Source: Rhodococcus marinonascens NBRC 14363
Lineage (GTDB): Bacteria; Actinomycetota; Actinomycetes; Mycobacteriales; Mycobacteriaceae
Length of the DNA: 47,448 nt
Reading direction: 5' to 3'
Assembly: GCF_001894885.1 (NCBI RefSeq)
Contig: NZ_BCXB01000030.1
Span: 1-47,448 of the forward strand
A program made the translations under genes and the position numbers. Positions 7,903 through 17,243 of the stretch are shown here, one piece after another. The stretch's first letter is position 1, and each line of letters starts with the position of its first letter. The notes beneath the pieces were generated by a model. The model saw only the letters and a list, made by a program, of their open reading frames with translations, searched no databases and was not told where the DNA came from.

Positions 7903-9147
7903 ATGATTCGCGGCTTCGTTCTCCGGCAGGCGGTCGGCGCAGCACTCACAGCCAACGCTCTGCGTCCGTTGCCCGGCGCGCCCACGTCGTTCGTCGCGTT
8001 CTTATCGGGGTGGCTCACCACGGAACTCGCACCGCACCTTCTCGCCGCGACGGCCACGGACGTCGCCCAGCACGTCGCACGTCGCGGGACACGGACCCGC
8101 GCCGACCGTGTGGGGCTCGCGCTGGCCGGAGCATCCGCGGCGGGCCTCGCCGCAGTCATCGCCATCGGACAGGGTGCCCGTCGGGAAGCTGAATCCGCCC
8201 TCGTCGAGGCACTCGGCGAGGGCCACGCGGATCGCGACAGTGCTGTCGGACGCACGGGTCGGCCCGTCTGGCGTCAACTCCTCAACCCGTTCTGGATCCG
8301 AGACAAGGCGGTCACCAGGGTCCGGGACATCGCGTACCTGCCGGGCGGGCGACGGACCCGTCTCGACATCTACCACCGGCAGGATGTGCCGGAGAAGAGT
8401 CCGGTACTCCTGCAGATTCACGGCGGGGGTTGGGTGATCGGTAGCAAGAACCAGCAGGGACTTCCGCTCATGCTCGAGATGGCCTCCCGGGGATGGGTCT
8501 GCGCGGCCGTCAACTACCCGTTGTCACCGAAGGCGAAATGGCCGGCGCACCTGATCGCGATCAAGCAGGCACTGGCCTGGCTTAGGGAGAATGTCGAGGA
8601 GTACGGCGGCGACCCCGGTTTCATCGCGGTGACCGGAGGGTCGGCCGGTGGTCATCTCGCGGCGATGGTCGCGTTGACGGCAGGTGACCGGCGGTTTCAG
8701 CCGGGTTTCGAAGATGTCGACACGTCGGTTCAGGCCTGCGTCCCCTACTACGGCGTCTACGACATCGCCGGTGACACCGGAATCAAGGGGGGTCTCCGCT
8801 CGGGTCTGATGCCGATTGTGCTCGGCAAGCGGCGGGCCAGGTTCCCGGACGACTACCGGGCCGCGTCGCCGTTCGGGCATTTGCGAGCGGACGCGCCACC
8901 GTTCTTCGTGATCCACGGCACGAACGATTCGCTGGTGCCGGTCGCCGAGGCACGGATCTTCGTCGACGAACTCCGGCAGGTGTCTGACAACCCGGTCGCA
9001 TACGCCGAGCTCCGGGGGGCGCAGCACGCTTTCGACATTTTTCCCTCGATCCGCAGCATCGGCGTCACCCGCGCTGTGGGCCGGTTCCTCGAGTGGTCGC
9101 GGAGAGGCACCACGGCCACGCCTCCGGCAGAGGTCGTGTCCCCGTAG
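7903..9147 (+). CDS. Alpha/beta-hydrolase fold-3 esterase/lipase, membrane-associated
   Basis: This is a hormone-sensitive-lipase-type esterase of 414 residues that probably hydrolyses acyl esters or acylglycerols. The oxyanion motif HGGGW (173-177), nucleophile Ser247 in GGSAGG, Asp342 in HGTNDSLVP and His375 in AQHAF complete the catalytic machinery. A hydrophobic segment near 71-90 precedes the catalytic domain. ATG 7903 is preferred; the in-frame ATG at 7885 lies inside the operator palindrome. Divergent pairing with a WS/DGAT gene resembles the Rv1425/lipO arrangement as I recall it from M. tuberculosis. Substrate is not determined by the sequence. Confidence 0.85.
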   Translation: MIRGFVLRQAVGAALTANALRPLPGAPTSFVAFLSGWLTTELAPHLLAATATDVAQHVARRGTRTRADRVGLALAGASAAGLAAVIAIGQGARREAESALVEALGEGHADRDSAVGRTGRPVWRQLLNPFWIRDKAVTRVRDIAYLPGGRRTRLDIYHRQDVPEKSPVLLQIHGGGWVIGSKNQQGLPLMLEMASRGWVCAAVNYPLSPKAKWPAHLIAIKQALAWLRENVEEYGGDPGFIAVTGGSAGGHLAAMVALTAGDRRFQPGFEDVDTSVQACVPYYGVYDIAGDTGIKGGLRSGLMPIVLGKRRARFPDDYRAASPFGHLRADAPPFFVIHGTNDSLVPVAEARIFVDELRQVSDNPVAYAELRGAQHAFDIFPSIRSIGVTRAVGRFLEWSRRGTTATPPAEVVSP

Positions 9148-9178
9148 CTGACTGCTCGCTGCCGAGTGGCGTAGCGAA

Positions 9179-9772
9179 CTACTTGTCGCCGAGCGTGCGC
9201 AGTTGCGCGACACCGGCGGGTGGCAGGCCCGCGGCATACGCGAGGACCTCGCAGAAGGCCTCGACGTGCGTTGCCAGCTCGACCGAGGTCGCGGTCCAGG
9301 ACGCCCGCAGCTCCAGTTGGTGTGCGTGCGAGGGTCCAGCGATGTCGCCGTAACGTACAGACGTCGTGGCGGTCACGGTTCCGCCGAGCGCATTGAAGGG
9401 TTCATTGCGTGACTCGAGCGCGTCCACGAGCCAACTCCATGCAACCTCCGGAAGCAGCGGATCCTCCGCCACGGCAGCGTCTAGGTCAGCCTGAATGTAG
9501 GCGACCAGTCGCATGGTTCCGTTCCAGGCTTCGTCGCCTTCGGGGTCGAAGAGGAGGATCAATCTGCCGAATGCGTCACTGTCGCCCTGTCCGGCGACAT
9601 CACCGTCGTCTACGTGAACGACCTCTGCACCGACGGCGTAGCTGTACGGCGCAAGACGCTGCGGGGGCCGGATGGGGCCAATCTCGATGTCAGCACGAAC
9701 TTGTGCGGAGCTCATCGCGGCGACGGCGCTGCGGAACTCGGCCGGTTCGACGGGCGATCCCGAAGTCGTCAC
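9179..9772 (-). CDS. DUF3000 domain protein
   Basis: A 197-residue actinobacterial protein of unknown function (DUF3000; cf. Rv2680). The conserved region begins at EFRSAVAAMSSAQVRADIEI and continues through RLAPYSYAVGAEV to the C-terminus; no signal peptide or membrane segment is present. I chose GTG 9772 because the conserved domain starts about 10 residues later. The open frame extends to 10009, but that extension overlaps the divergent hemE gene and is rich in Arg and Pro without homology. Synteny with hemE and rnd is kept across related genera, which hints at a link to haem or RNA metabolism but does not prove one. Confidence 0.8.
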   Translation of the reverse strand: MTTSGSPVEPAEFRSAVAAMSSAQVRADIEIGPIRPPQRLAPYSYAVGAEVVHVDDGDVAGQGDSDAFGRLILLFDPEGDEAWNGTMRLVAYIQADLDAAVAEDPLLPEVAWSWLVDALESRNEPFNALGGTVTATTSVRYGDIAGPSHAHQLELRASWTATSVELATHVEAFCEVLAYAAGLPPAGVAQLRTLGDK

Positions 9773-9902
9773 AGTTGGGGACGGTAGACCCGGATCGGCA
9801 CATCTCGTCGGAGGCGCGCCGAGTAGGGGCGCTCGGAGACGGCGTCCAGGCATGGCAGCATGAGAGCTGCCACATAGGAGCCGGCAGAGAGTGTGAGGGT
9901 CG

Positions 9903-11000
9903 ATGAGCGGGTTGGAAACTACCAATGCGGGTATGAGTGAGCGGGCGACGTACGCCTCGAGGCGGGTGCTGCCGGAGGCGCCCTTCTTGGCGGCCGCGGA
10001 AGGTCGCACTCCAAGTCACCGCCCGGTGTGGTTCATGCGGCAGGCGGGCCGTTCCCTCCCTGAGTACCGCGAGATCCGGGCGGGCACAGGGATGCTCGAG
10101 TCGTGCTTCGACCCGGCGCTCGTCTGCGAGATCACCATGCAGCCGGTGCGCCGGCACGGTGTCGACGCGGCGATCCTGTTTTCCGACATCGTGGTGCCGC
10201 TGAAGGCCTCAGGCATCGACCTGGACATCGTGGCGGGCACCGGTCCCGTCGTCGCGGAACCGCTGCGGTCGATCGCCGACGTGGCAGCCCTGCCGCGCCT
10301 CGTTCCGGAGGAAGTGGGGGCAGTCGTCCAGGCGGTGCAGTTGCTGATTGCGGAACTGGGCTCGACGCCGCTGATCGGCTTCGCCGGGGCTCCGTTCACC
10401 CTGGCCTCGTACCTGGTGGAGGGCGGTCCTAGCCGCAATCATGAGCGCACGAAGGCACTCATGCACTCCGACCCGAAGACATGGCACACGTTGCTGGGAA
10501 GCCTGGCCGACACCACCATCACCTTCCTGCAGGCCCAAATCCGCGCGGGAGTCGATGCGGTGCAACTGTTCGACTCCTGGGCAGGCACGCTCTCCCTGGC
10601 CGAGTACCGGGAATTCGTTCTTCCCCATTCCGAGCGAGTGTTCGCGGAGGTGGCGAGCGCGAAGGTGCCACGCATCCACTTCGGGGTCGGCACCGGTGAA
10701 CTGCTCGGCGTGATGGGCGAAGCGGGAGCCGACGTGGTGGGCGTCGACTGGCGCATCCCTCTTGACGTGGCGGCACGCCGAGTGGGCCCTGACAAGGCGC
10801 TGCAGGGCAATCTCGATCCCGCTGTGCTGTTCGCGGGACCGTCCGCGGTCGAGAAGCAGGTCCGCCGCATCGCCGGCGAGGCGGACGTGGCCCTCGCGGG
10901 TGGAACGGCGGGCCATATCTTCAACCTCGGCCACGGGGTCCTGCCGGACACCGATCCGGGAGTGCTGACCGCAGTGGTCGAGTTGGTGCACTCGCTGTGA
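9903..11000 (+). CDS. hemE: Uroporphyrinogen decarboxylase
   Basis: Decarboxylates uroporphyrinogen III to coproporphyrinogen III in haem synthesis. Family motifs are complete: [17 protein letters not shown] near the N-terminus, [47 protein letters not shown] and QGNLDP. The 365-residue length is normal. ATG 9903 is supported by GAGGG 4 nt upstream; ATG 9933 is a less likely alternative. The stop overlaps the GTG start of the next gene (GTGA), so hemE-hemY-hemQ form one operon. Confidence 0.96.
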   Translation: MSGLETTNAGMSERATYASRRVLPEAPFLAAAEGRTPSHRPVWFMRQAGRSLPEYREIRAGTGMLESCFDPALVCEITMQPVRRHGVDAAILFSDIVVPLKASGIDLDIVAGTGPVVAEPLRSIADVAALPRLVPEEVGAVVQAVQLLIAELGSTPLIGFAGAPFTLASYLVEGGPSRNHERTKALMHSDPKTWHTLLGSLADTTITFLQAQIRAGVDAVQLFDSWAGTLSLAEYREFVLPHSERVFAEVASAKVPRIHFGVGTGELLGVMGEAGADVVGVDWRIPLDVAARRVGPDKALQGNLDPAVLFAGPSAVEKQVRRIAGEADVALAGGTAGHIFNLGHGVLPDTDPGVLTAVVELVHSL

Positions 11001-12358
11001 CCGCGACGTCGCCGAATGTGCTCGTTGTCGGCGGCGGCATCTCCGGCCTGGTTGCTGCGTATCGACTCCGGAAACGATTCGGCGCCGCCGCCCGCATCAC
11101 CCTGGCGGACGGCGCGCCCCGACTCGGCGGCAAGTTGCGCACGGTGACGTTGGCGGGCGGACCTGTCGACGTGGGTGCGGAGGCGTTCATCGCGCGTCGC
11201 CCGGAGGTGCCTGCCTTGCTGGACGAACTCGGACTGTCCGGTCAACTGGTGTACCCGGCGGGTCTGCGACCGCTCATCTGGTCCGAGAACTCGCTGCACC
11301 CTCTACCGCAGAACACGTTGTTGGGGATCCCCGCCGACGCCGACAGCCTCCGTGGTCTCGTCGACGAACGGACACTCGAGCAGATTGCGGGCGAGGGGGC
11401 GATACCCTTCGACTGGACCCCCGGTTCGGATGTGGCGGTGGGTGACCTGGTGGGCGAGCGGTTCGGTGCCCAGGTGGTCCGGCGGTCGGTGGATCCGCTT
11501 CTCGGAGGTGTCTATTCGGGTCTGGCGGATTCGATCGGCGTGCGCGCCGCGATACCGACCCTCGCCGCGGCGCTCGACCGCGGCGCCACGAGCCTGTCCG
11601 CAGCCGTGGCCGAGGCGTTGCCCGCCCCGAGCACTGGTCCGGTTTTCGGGGCGTTGCGCGGCGGTTACGGCGTTCTCCTGGAAGCGCTGTCGGCGGCTGC
11701 GTCGGTGGAGGTCGTGCACGAGCAGATTCGCTCGCTCCGGCGAGATGGCGACGGTTGGCGTGCGGATCCAGTGGGCCGCGTGGACGGGGTAGTCCTCGCC
11801 GTGCCCGCCACCCAGCTGCGTGGATTGCTTACCGGCATCTCCCCTCGCGCCGCTGCGGCGGCCGAGGGGATCCCGCTGGCATCCTCGGCGGTGGTCGCGC
11901 TGGCGCTCCCGATCGACGCGGACGTTCCACTCAACTCGGGGATCCTCGTCGCCACCGATGCGGCGCTCGGAGCGAAGGCCTTCACACTGTCGAGCCGAAA
12001 GTGGACGCACCTCGCCACACGCGAGGCGACCCTGGTGCGGGCGTCTTTCGGACGGTTCGGCGACGCCGGGATCGTCGATGCCACCGACGAGGAGTTGGTC
12101 GCCGCGGCGCGCCGTGACCTCGCGGCCGTGACCGGTGTGTCCGATACGCCCGTCGCTGCACACGTGCAGCGCTGGCGCGGCGGCCTGCCGCAGTACGGTC
12201 CCGGGCACCTTGACCGGGTTGCGGCGATCGAGCAGGAAATCGCAGGCCTGGACGGTGTGGAGGTGGCCGGGGCGCTGCTGCACGGGGTGGGTGTTCCCGC
12301 CTGCATCGCCGCTGCCACGATGGCCGCGACGAGGCTCGCGGATCGAGTGGCACGATAG
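10997..12358 (+). CDS. hemY: Coproporphyrinogen III / protoporphyrinogen IX oxidase
   Basis: An FAD-dependent oxidase of 453 residues. The N-terminal dinucleotide-binding motif [15 protein letters not shown] and the following acidic/glycine segment ([14 protein letters not shown]) bind FAD; the C-terminal [13 protein letters not shown] is the usual end of the family. In actinobacteria this enzyme (also called CgoX) oxidises coproporphyrinogen III to coproporphyrin III, since the neighbouring hemQ marks the coproporphyrin-dependent route. The GTG start overlaps the hemE stop by 4 bp, giving translational coupling. Confidence 0.94.
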   Translation: MTATSPNVLVVGGGISGLVAAYRLRKRFGAAARITLADGAPRLGGKLRTVTLAGGPVDVGAEAFIARRPEVPALLDELGLSGQLVYPAGLRPLIWSENSLHPLPQNTLLGIPADADSLRGLVDERTLEQIAGEGAIPFDWTPGSDVAVGDLVGERFGAQVVRRSVDPLLGGVYSGLADSIGVRAAIPTLAAALDRGATSLSAAVAEALPAPSTGPVFGALRGGYGVLLEALSAAASVEVVHEQIRSLRRDGDGWRADPVGRVDGVVLAVPATQLRGLLTGISPRAAAAAEGIPLASSAVVALALPIDADVPLNSGILVATDAALGAKAFTLSSRKWTHLATREATLVRASFGRFGDAGIVDATDEELVAAARRDLAAVTGVSDTPVAAHVQRWRGGLPQYGPGHLDRVAAIEQEIAGLDGVEVAGALLHGVGVPACIAAATMAATRLADRVAR

Positions 12359-12362
12359 ACCC

Positions 12363-13058
12363 ATGGCACGCCTCGACTTCGACACATTGAACTCTGACAT
12401 CCGCTACCTCATGTTCTCGGTGTTCCAAGTGGAACCCGGCATTCTCGGGGACGACAGGGAAGCTGTCGTCAAGGAAGCGCGAATCTTCTTCGAAGGTCAG
12501 GCAGAGAAGGGCGTCGTGGTTCGCGGTCTTTACGACGTGGCCGGACTGCGCGCCGACGCCGACTTCATGATCTGGACCCACTCGGCGAGCATCGAGGCGC
12601 TCCAGGCCGCCTACTCCGACTTCCGCCGTACGACCGCGCTCGGCCGGGCGAGTGCACCGGTGTGGAGCAACGTCGCGTGCCACCGACCCGCGGAATTCAA
12701 CAAGAGCCACATTCCCGCGTTCATCGCCGGCGAGGACCCCGGCAACTACATCTGCGTGTACCCGTTCGTCAGGTCCTACGAGTGGTACCTGCTGCCCGAC
12801 GACGAGCGCCGCAAGATGCTTGCGGACCACGGTATGGCCGCCCGCGGCTACAAGGACGTGCGTGCCAACACCGTGCCCTCGTTCGCGCTGGGCGACTATG
12901 AGTGGATCCTCGCGTTCGAAGCCCCCGAGTTGCATCGCATCGTCGATCTCATGCGTGATCTCCGTGCCACCGAGGCTCGACTGCACGTGCGCGAAGAGGT
13001 GCCGTTCTTCACCGGCCCGCGGGTGGATGTGGACAAACTCGTCGCCGCTCTTCCATGA
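12363..13058 (+). CDS. hemQ: Coproheme decarboxylase (chlorite dismutase-like HemQ)
   Basis: The last enzyme of the coproporphyrin-dependent pathway oxidatively decarboxylates iron-coproporphyrin III to haem b. The 231-residue product has the actinobacterial ChdC residues: distal His116 (FNKSHIP), catalytic Tyr133 (CVYPFVRS) and proximal His156 (LADHGMA), a uniform two-residue offset from the known H118/Y135/H158 of C. diphtheriae ChdC. ATG 12363 is 4 bp after the hemY stop; the longer open frame to 12135 only overlaps hemY. Pentameric and cytosolic by family knowledge. Confidence 0.95.
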   Translation: MARLDFDTLNSDIRYLMFSVFQVEPGILGDDREAVVKEARIFFEGQAEKGVVVRGLYDVAGLRADADFMIWTHSASIEALQAAYSDFRRTTALGRASAPVWSNVACHRPAEFNKSHIPAFIAGEDPGNYICVYPFVRSYEWYLLPDDERRKMLADHGMAARGYKDVRANTVPSFALGDYEWILAFEAPELHRIVDLMRDLRATEARLHVREEVPFFTGPRVDVDKLVAALP

Positions 13059-13074
13059 TCCACGGGACCATTCG

Positions 13075-15423
13075 GTGAATGATTCCAACCGGGCGGCCCC
13101 TGCGGCCCGCCGTCAGCACATGTCGCACTGGGGCATGTTCGAAGCTGAGGTGGCGGACGGTGACGTGGTCGCCGCGCACCCGTACACCGGTGACACCGAC
13201 CCGTCACCGGTGCTCGGCAACATAGCCGGGTCGGTTCGCAGCAAGGCGCGGATCACCGGGCCCGCAGTGCGCCGGGGCTGGCTCGAGAACGGTCCGGGAC
13301 CGAGCAGTGGCCGCGGTTCCGACGAATTCGTGTCGGTCGACTGGGAAGAGCTGACCCACCGCTTGGCGAACGAATTGCGCAGGGTCGTCGACACCCACGG
13401 CAACAGCGCCATCTACGGCGGTTCGTACGGCTGGGCCAGTGCGGGACGGTTCCACCACGCACAGAGTCAGGTCCACCGGTTCCTGAACACCCTGGGCGGC
13501 TACACCCGTTCGGTCCACAGCTACTCGTTCGGCGCGACGGGTGTCGTCATGCCGAGAGTTGTGGGCACGTACTGGAAGATGTTTGCCCGCTCCACATCCT
13601 GGAAGATCATCGCCGAGCGCACCGATCTCCTGGTGTGCTTCGGTGGTGTCCCGCTCAAGAACACAGGGGTCAATCACGGCGGCACCAGTGATCACCCCAC
13701 CCGTGGCGCACTCGACGCGTTGCGCCGCCGCGGCGGATCCATCGTCTCCTTCAGTCCGCTGCGCGACGATCTGCACGGCGCCGGCGAACGGCACGCCCCG
13801 GTTCCCGGGACCGATGTCGCGATCATGCTCGCTCTCGCCTACGTCCTCGCGACCGAAGGTTTGCACGACACGTCCTTCTTGAACAGTCACTGCGTCGGCT
13901 ACGACCGCTTCGAGCAGTACCTCCTCGGAGTCTCCGACGGCGAGCCGAAGTCGCCCGCGTGGGCCGAGCGGATCTGTGGAATCGCGGCCGCCGAACTGGT
14001 GACCCTTGCCAGGCGGATGGCCGCCGGGCGCACAATGCTGACCGTCACGTGGTCCCTGCAGCGTGTCCGGCACGGCGAGCAGGCCCCCTGGATGGGCGTC
14101 AGCCTTGCGGCGATGCTGGGCCAGATCGGCCTTCCCGGCGGTGGGTTCGGCCACGGCTACGGTTCCATGAACGAACCCGGGCTCGCGCCCGTTCCCTACC
14201 CGCTGCCCACGCTTCCGCAGGGGCGCAACCCCGTCCGCGACTTCATTCCGGTGGCCGCCGTCTCGGACATGCTCCTCAATCCGGGCGCACAGTTCGACTA
14301 CGACGGTCGGCGGCTCACGTATCCGGACATCCGGTTGGTGTACTGGGCGGGCGGCAATCCGTTCCATCATCATCAAGACATCGGGCGACTGCGTCGTGCG
14401 CTTGCCCGGCCGGACACGATCGTCGTCCACGACCCCTACTGGACGCCGATGGCGCGACACGCTGACATTGTGGTCCCATCCACCACCTCCCTCGAGAGGG
14501 CCGACATCAGTTGCACCCGCAACGACCCCCTGCTCGTCGCCATGCATGCCGCAGTCGGGCCCTATGCCGATTCTCGGGACGACTACGACACGTTCGCCGA
14601 GGTGGCCGAGAAGCTGGGTGTCGGTGAGGAGTTTACCGAGGGTCGGTCGTCCGAGCAGTGGCTCGAGCACCTCTACGGTCAGTGGCGGGACTTCGTCCGC
14701 GCGGACGATGTGCCCGCGCCGAGTTTCGACGAGTTCTGGACTCAGGGCCACGTGCGGATGCGGACGGAGGACGATCTGATTTTGTTCGGCGACTTCCGGG
14801 CGGATCCGGTGAACAACCCCCTCGACACCCCGAGCGGGAAAATCGAGATCTTCTCAGCTGACATCGACGGGTTCGGCTACCAGGACTGTGCCGGCCATCC
14901 GCGCTGGTACGAGCCGGAGGAATGGCTGGGAGGCCCGCGGGCACAGCAGTTCCCGCTGCACTTGATCGCCAACCAGCCGCGCACCCGTTTGCACAGCCAA
15001 CTCGACCACGGCGATACCAGTCAGAAGTCGAAGGTTCAGGGCCGTGAGCCGCTACGGATCCATCCCGAGGATGCGGCCGGGCGGGCCCTCGAGACCGGAG
15101 ACGTCGCCCGCGTGTTCAACGATCGCGGCGCCTGCCTCGTCGGTGTGGTCGTCGATGACGGAGTCCGCCACGGCGTGGTGCAACTGTCTACGGGCGCCTG
15201 GTATGACCCACTCGACGCCAGTGACCCCGATTCGCTCTGCGTGCACGGGAACCCGAACGTGCTGACCCCGGACGTGGGAACGTCGTCGCTCGCCCACGGC
15301 AGTACAGGTCAGCACGTGCTCGTCGAGATCGAGCGGTACGAAGGCGAACTACCGCCGATCCGCGCGTTCGATCCGCCCACGATCATTCGCCGGTCGGCTG
15401 CAGGACCAACGAGATCGAATTGA
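13075..15423 (+). CDS. Molybdopterin oxidoreductase, BisC/TorA-type sulfoxide or N-oxide reductase, cytoplasmic
   Basis: A protein of about 780 residues in the DMSO-reductase superfamily, closest in architecture to biotin sulfoxide and TMAO reductases. It lacks the N-terminal iron-sulfur cysteine motif. The segment HSYSFGATG supplies the serine expected to ligate molybdenum; other family blocks are GGSYGWASAGRFHHAQSQ, GGVPLKNTGVNHGG, YWAGGNPFHHHQD, HDPYWTPMARHADIVVPSTT and the C-terminal cofactor-cap motif NQPRTRLHSQLDHG. No twin-arginine signal is present, pointing to a cytoplasmic BisC-like enzyme. GTG 13075 (17 bp after hemQ) is chosen; ATG 13120 is possible. It may belong to the hem operon. 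Its 3' end overlaps convergent msrB by 41 bp, consistent with a role in repairing oxidised methionine or biotin. Confidence 0.85.
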   Translation: MNDSNRAAPAARRQHMSHWGMFEAEVADGDVVAAHPYTGDTDPSPVLGNIAGSVRSKARITGPAVRRGWLENGPGPSSGRGSDEFVSVDWEELTHRLANELRRVVDTHGNSAIYGGSYGWASAGRFHHAQSQVHRFLNTLGGYTRSVHSYSFGATGVVMPRVVGTYWKMFARSTSWKIIAERTDLLVCFGGVPLKNTGVNHGGTSDHPTRGALDALRRRGGSIVSFSPLRDDLHGAGERHAPVPGTDVAIMLALAYVLATEGLHDTSFLNSHCVGYDRFEQYLLGVSDGEPKSPAWAERICGIAAAELVTLARRMAAGRTMLTVTWSLQRVRHGEQAPWMGVSLAAMLGQIGLPGGGFGHGYGSMNEPGLAPVPYPLPTLPQGRNPVRDFIPVAAVSDMLLNPGAQFDYDGRRLTYPDIRLVYWAGGNPFHHHQDIGRLRRALARPDTIVVHDPYWTPMARHADIVVPSTTSLERADISCTRNDPLLVAMHAAVGPYADSRDDYDTFAEVAEKLGVGEEFTEGRSSEQWLEHLYGQWRDFVRADDVPAPSFDEFWTQGHVRMRTEDDLILFGDFRADPVNNPLDTPSGKIEIFSADIDGFGYQDCAGHPRWYEPEEWLGGPRAQQFPLHLIANQPRTRLHSQLDHGDTSQKSKVQGREPLRIHPEDAAGRALETGDVARVFNDRGACLVGVVVDDGVRHGVVQLSTGAWYDPLDASDPDSLCVHGNPNVLTPDVGTSSLAHGSTGQHVLVEIERYEGELPPIRAFDPPTIIRRSAAGPTRSN

Positions 15424-15823
15424 TGCAGTACCGCTGATCGGTGGGGGTGGGGTAGCCCTCTCCCTCGAAGACGTGTCCGAGGTGGCTGTGACACGTAGTG
15501 CAGATCACCTCGACGCGGCGCATGCCGAGCGAACTGTCCTCGCGCAGAATGACGGCGTCCGAGTCTGCCGGATCGAAGAACGACGGCCATCCGCAGTGTG
15601 ATTCGAACTTCTCCGTGCTGCGGAACAATTCGGCGCCACACGCGCGGCAGTAGTAGACGCCCTCCGTGGTCGCGTCGGTGTACTCGCCGACGAAGGGGCG
15701 CTCGGTTCCGGCCTGGCGCAGCACCGCGTATTCCTCGGGCGTCAGCTTCTCGCGCCACTCGCTTTCGGAGAGGGCGACCTTCGGCGACGACTGTGGGGGA
15801 TCATCCTGCGGCTTCGAAGTCAT
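15383..15823 (-). CDS. msrB: Peptide-methionine (R)-S-oxide reductase
   Basis: Reduces the R-epimer of methionine sulfoxide in proteins. The 146-residue protein has the two zinc CxxC pairs (C59/C62 in CRACG, C108/C111 in CTTCHSHLGH), the substrate motif HCGWPSFF and catalytic Cys133 in RYCINS. The start is ATG 15823; a GTG immediately before it is in frame. It is convergent with and overlaps the molybdoenzyme gene at the 3' ends. It lies next to aftC, as in mycobacteria (Rv2674/Rv2673). Confidence 0.95.
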   Translation of the reverse strand: MTSKPQDDPPQSSPKVALSESEWREKLTPEEYAVLRQAGTERPFVGEYTDATTEGVYYCRACGAELFRSTEKFESHCGWPSFFDPADSDAVILREDSSLGMRRVEVICTTCHSHLGHVFEGEGYPTPTDQRYCINSISLVLQPTGE

Positions 15824-15861
15824 CACTCCACGCTAATCCCTTTCGCGAAGTTCGGCGGCAG

Positions 15862-17172
15862 CTAGGTCTTGGCGGGGGTCGGCTCGACTCCGGGCTGTTC
15901 GGGCCCTTCGGGGGCGAGCGGATCGTCCGGTTGCTTCTCGCCCGGTTCGAGCAGGAAGGCCGGGTCGATCCCCTGATCGAGTCGACCTTCGCGTCGTGCG
16001 GTGATGTAACGTACGGCCAGCACACCGAAGATCACCAAGAGAATGAGGCTCCACCCGAGCGTGGTCTTCATGTATTCGGCAGAACGGCCTGCCTCCATGA
16101 ACCGACTCGACAACCAGCTGTCATAGCTCATGAACCCGTACACCGCCAACCAGGCCGGCCAGTTCCGCATCACCGAGTTCTTGAGCACCACCGACATCAG
16201 GAGCGGGAACAGCATCATCGAGTAGTACATCTGGCCGAGCGATCCGAGAAGCCAGGACGCGGTCAGGAGAACACCGGACGTGGTGACCAGGAAGAAGAGT
16301 TCGTCGTGACGGTAGTAGCGGTAGAGCAACCACAGCGATGCGAGCACGATGGCGGCGAAAGCGCCGCGGAGGGCATAGATCATGGCGGTGGGGAGGCCGT
16401 AGTACTTGCCGTTGCCAACGATCGCGCTGTTGAAGTAGTCGCGCGATTCCATCAGGTACGGCATCGTGTGGCGTACGAAGTCCATCGGGTCTGCCGACAG
16501 TGGCCACGCCACGGCTGTGAGGATGAGCGGGATGCCGATGGCGGTGACGAAGACTTTCCACCGCCCTTGTACCAGCGGTAGGAGGAGTAGTGGGGCCAGG
16601 ATCGGTTTGACCGCGAAGGTCAGCCCGATTGCAGCCCCGGACCAAAGATCCTTCCGCTTCATCAGCAGAATGAGGAAGCCGATCTCACCGAGCAGGACGA
16701 GGCCGTTGATGTTGGTGAAGACGAGCGTGTTCGTGACGGTCTCCGACGAGAACGTGCCGAGCAACAGGATCGGGGCCGCAATGGAGTTCAACCCCAGGCC
16801 GAACATGCGTAGGAGCAGGTAGAGCGCAAAGAGGATGGCGACTGCGTTTGCGATGATGAACAACCAGCGAGATTTCTCGGGGTCGATCACTGCGATCGGA
16901 GCCATCAGCAACGTGCCGGACGGGGGATATAGATAGTGCGGATCCACCCAGTCGAAGTTGGCGGTATACACCGGGCGCCCGTTCAAGAATGCCAGTGCGG
17001 CGTTGTAGACCGGGCGGAAGTCGTCGGTGATGTTGCCGTTGACCGCTTTGACGACTACTCGATGCAGCACGGTCATAACGGCGATCGGCCACAGCGCGAA
17101 GCTGATCACCTCGTTGGCAGTCCGCCCGGTGCGCGGTTCGAGTTGTCGAAGGAACACTACGGCACGGTACAC
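15862..17172 (-). CDS. aftC: Alpha-(1->3)-arabinofuranosyltransferase, GT87 family
   Basis: An integral membrane glycosyltransferase that uses decaprenyl-phosphoryl arabinose to add the alpha-1,3 branches of arabinogalactan and lipoarabinomannan. The 436-residue protein has about ten hydrophobic segments. The N-terminal NGNITDDFRPVYNA carries the acidic pair expected in the first external loop of GT-C enzymes, followed by DWVDPHYLYPPSGTLLMAP, ETVTNTLVFTNINGLVLL and RDYFNSAIVGNGKYYGLP, which match AftC (Rv2673) as I recall it. The C-terminus is cytosolic and proline/acid-rich. The start is GTG 17172 with only a weak ribosome binding site. It is next to msrB as in mycobacteria and is expected in any mycolate-type cell wall producer. 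Confidence 0.92.
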   Translation of the reverse strand: MYRAVVFLRQLEPRTGRTANEVISFALWPIAVMTVLHRVVVKAVNGNITDDFRPVYNAALAFLNGRPVYTANFDWVDPHYLYPPSGTLLMAPIAVIDPEKSRWLFIIANAVAILFALYLLLRMFGLGLNSIAAPILLLGTFSSETVTNTLVFTNINGLVLLGEIGFLILLMKRKDLWSGAAIGLTFAVKPILAPLLLLPLVQGRWKVFVTAIGIPLILTAVAWPLSADPMDFVRHTMPYLMESRDYFNSAIVGNGKYYGLPTAMIYALRGAFAAIVLASLWLLYRYYRHDELFFLVTTSGVLLTASWLLGSLGQMYYSMMLFPLLMSVVLKNSVMRNWPAWLAVYGFMSYDSWLSSRFMEAGRSAEYMKTTLGWSLILLVIFGVLAVRYITARREGRLDQGIDPAFLLEPGEKQPDDPLAPEGPEQPGVEPTPAKT

Positions 17173-17180
17173 CGAGAGGC

Positions 17181-17197
17181 CCTGACATGCGGTCAGG
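17181..17197. promoter_or_regulatory. Inverted repeat before aftC
   Basis: CCTGAC-ATGCG-GTCAGG has perfect 6-bp arms and sits 9 bp upstream of the aftC start, between aftC and the hydrolase gene. It may be an operator or a weak terminator hairpin; no T-run follows. Confidence 0.35.
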
Positions 17198-17243
17198 CAC
17201 CCCTGCGGAGGTCGCCTTTGCGGGGTTCAGTGCGGCGCCACGG

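Noticed and set aside
9773-10009. N-terminal extension of the DUF3000 protein
   Set aside because: It overlaps the divergent hemE gene and is not part of the conserved domain.
12135-12362. Upstream extension of the hemQ frame
   Set aside because: It only overlaps hemY in another frame; conserved ChdC sequence starts at ATG 12363.
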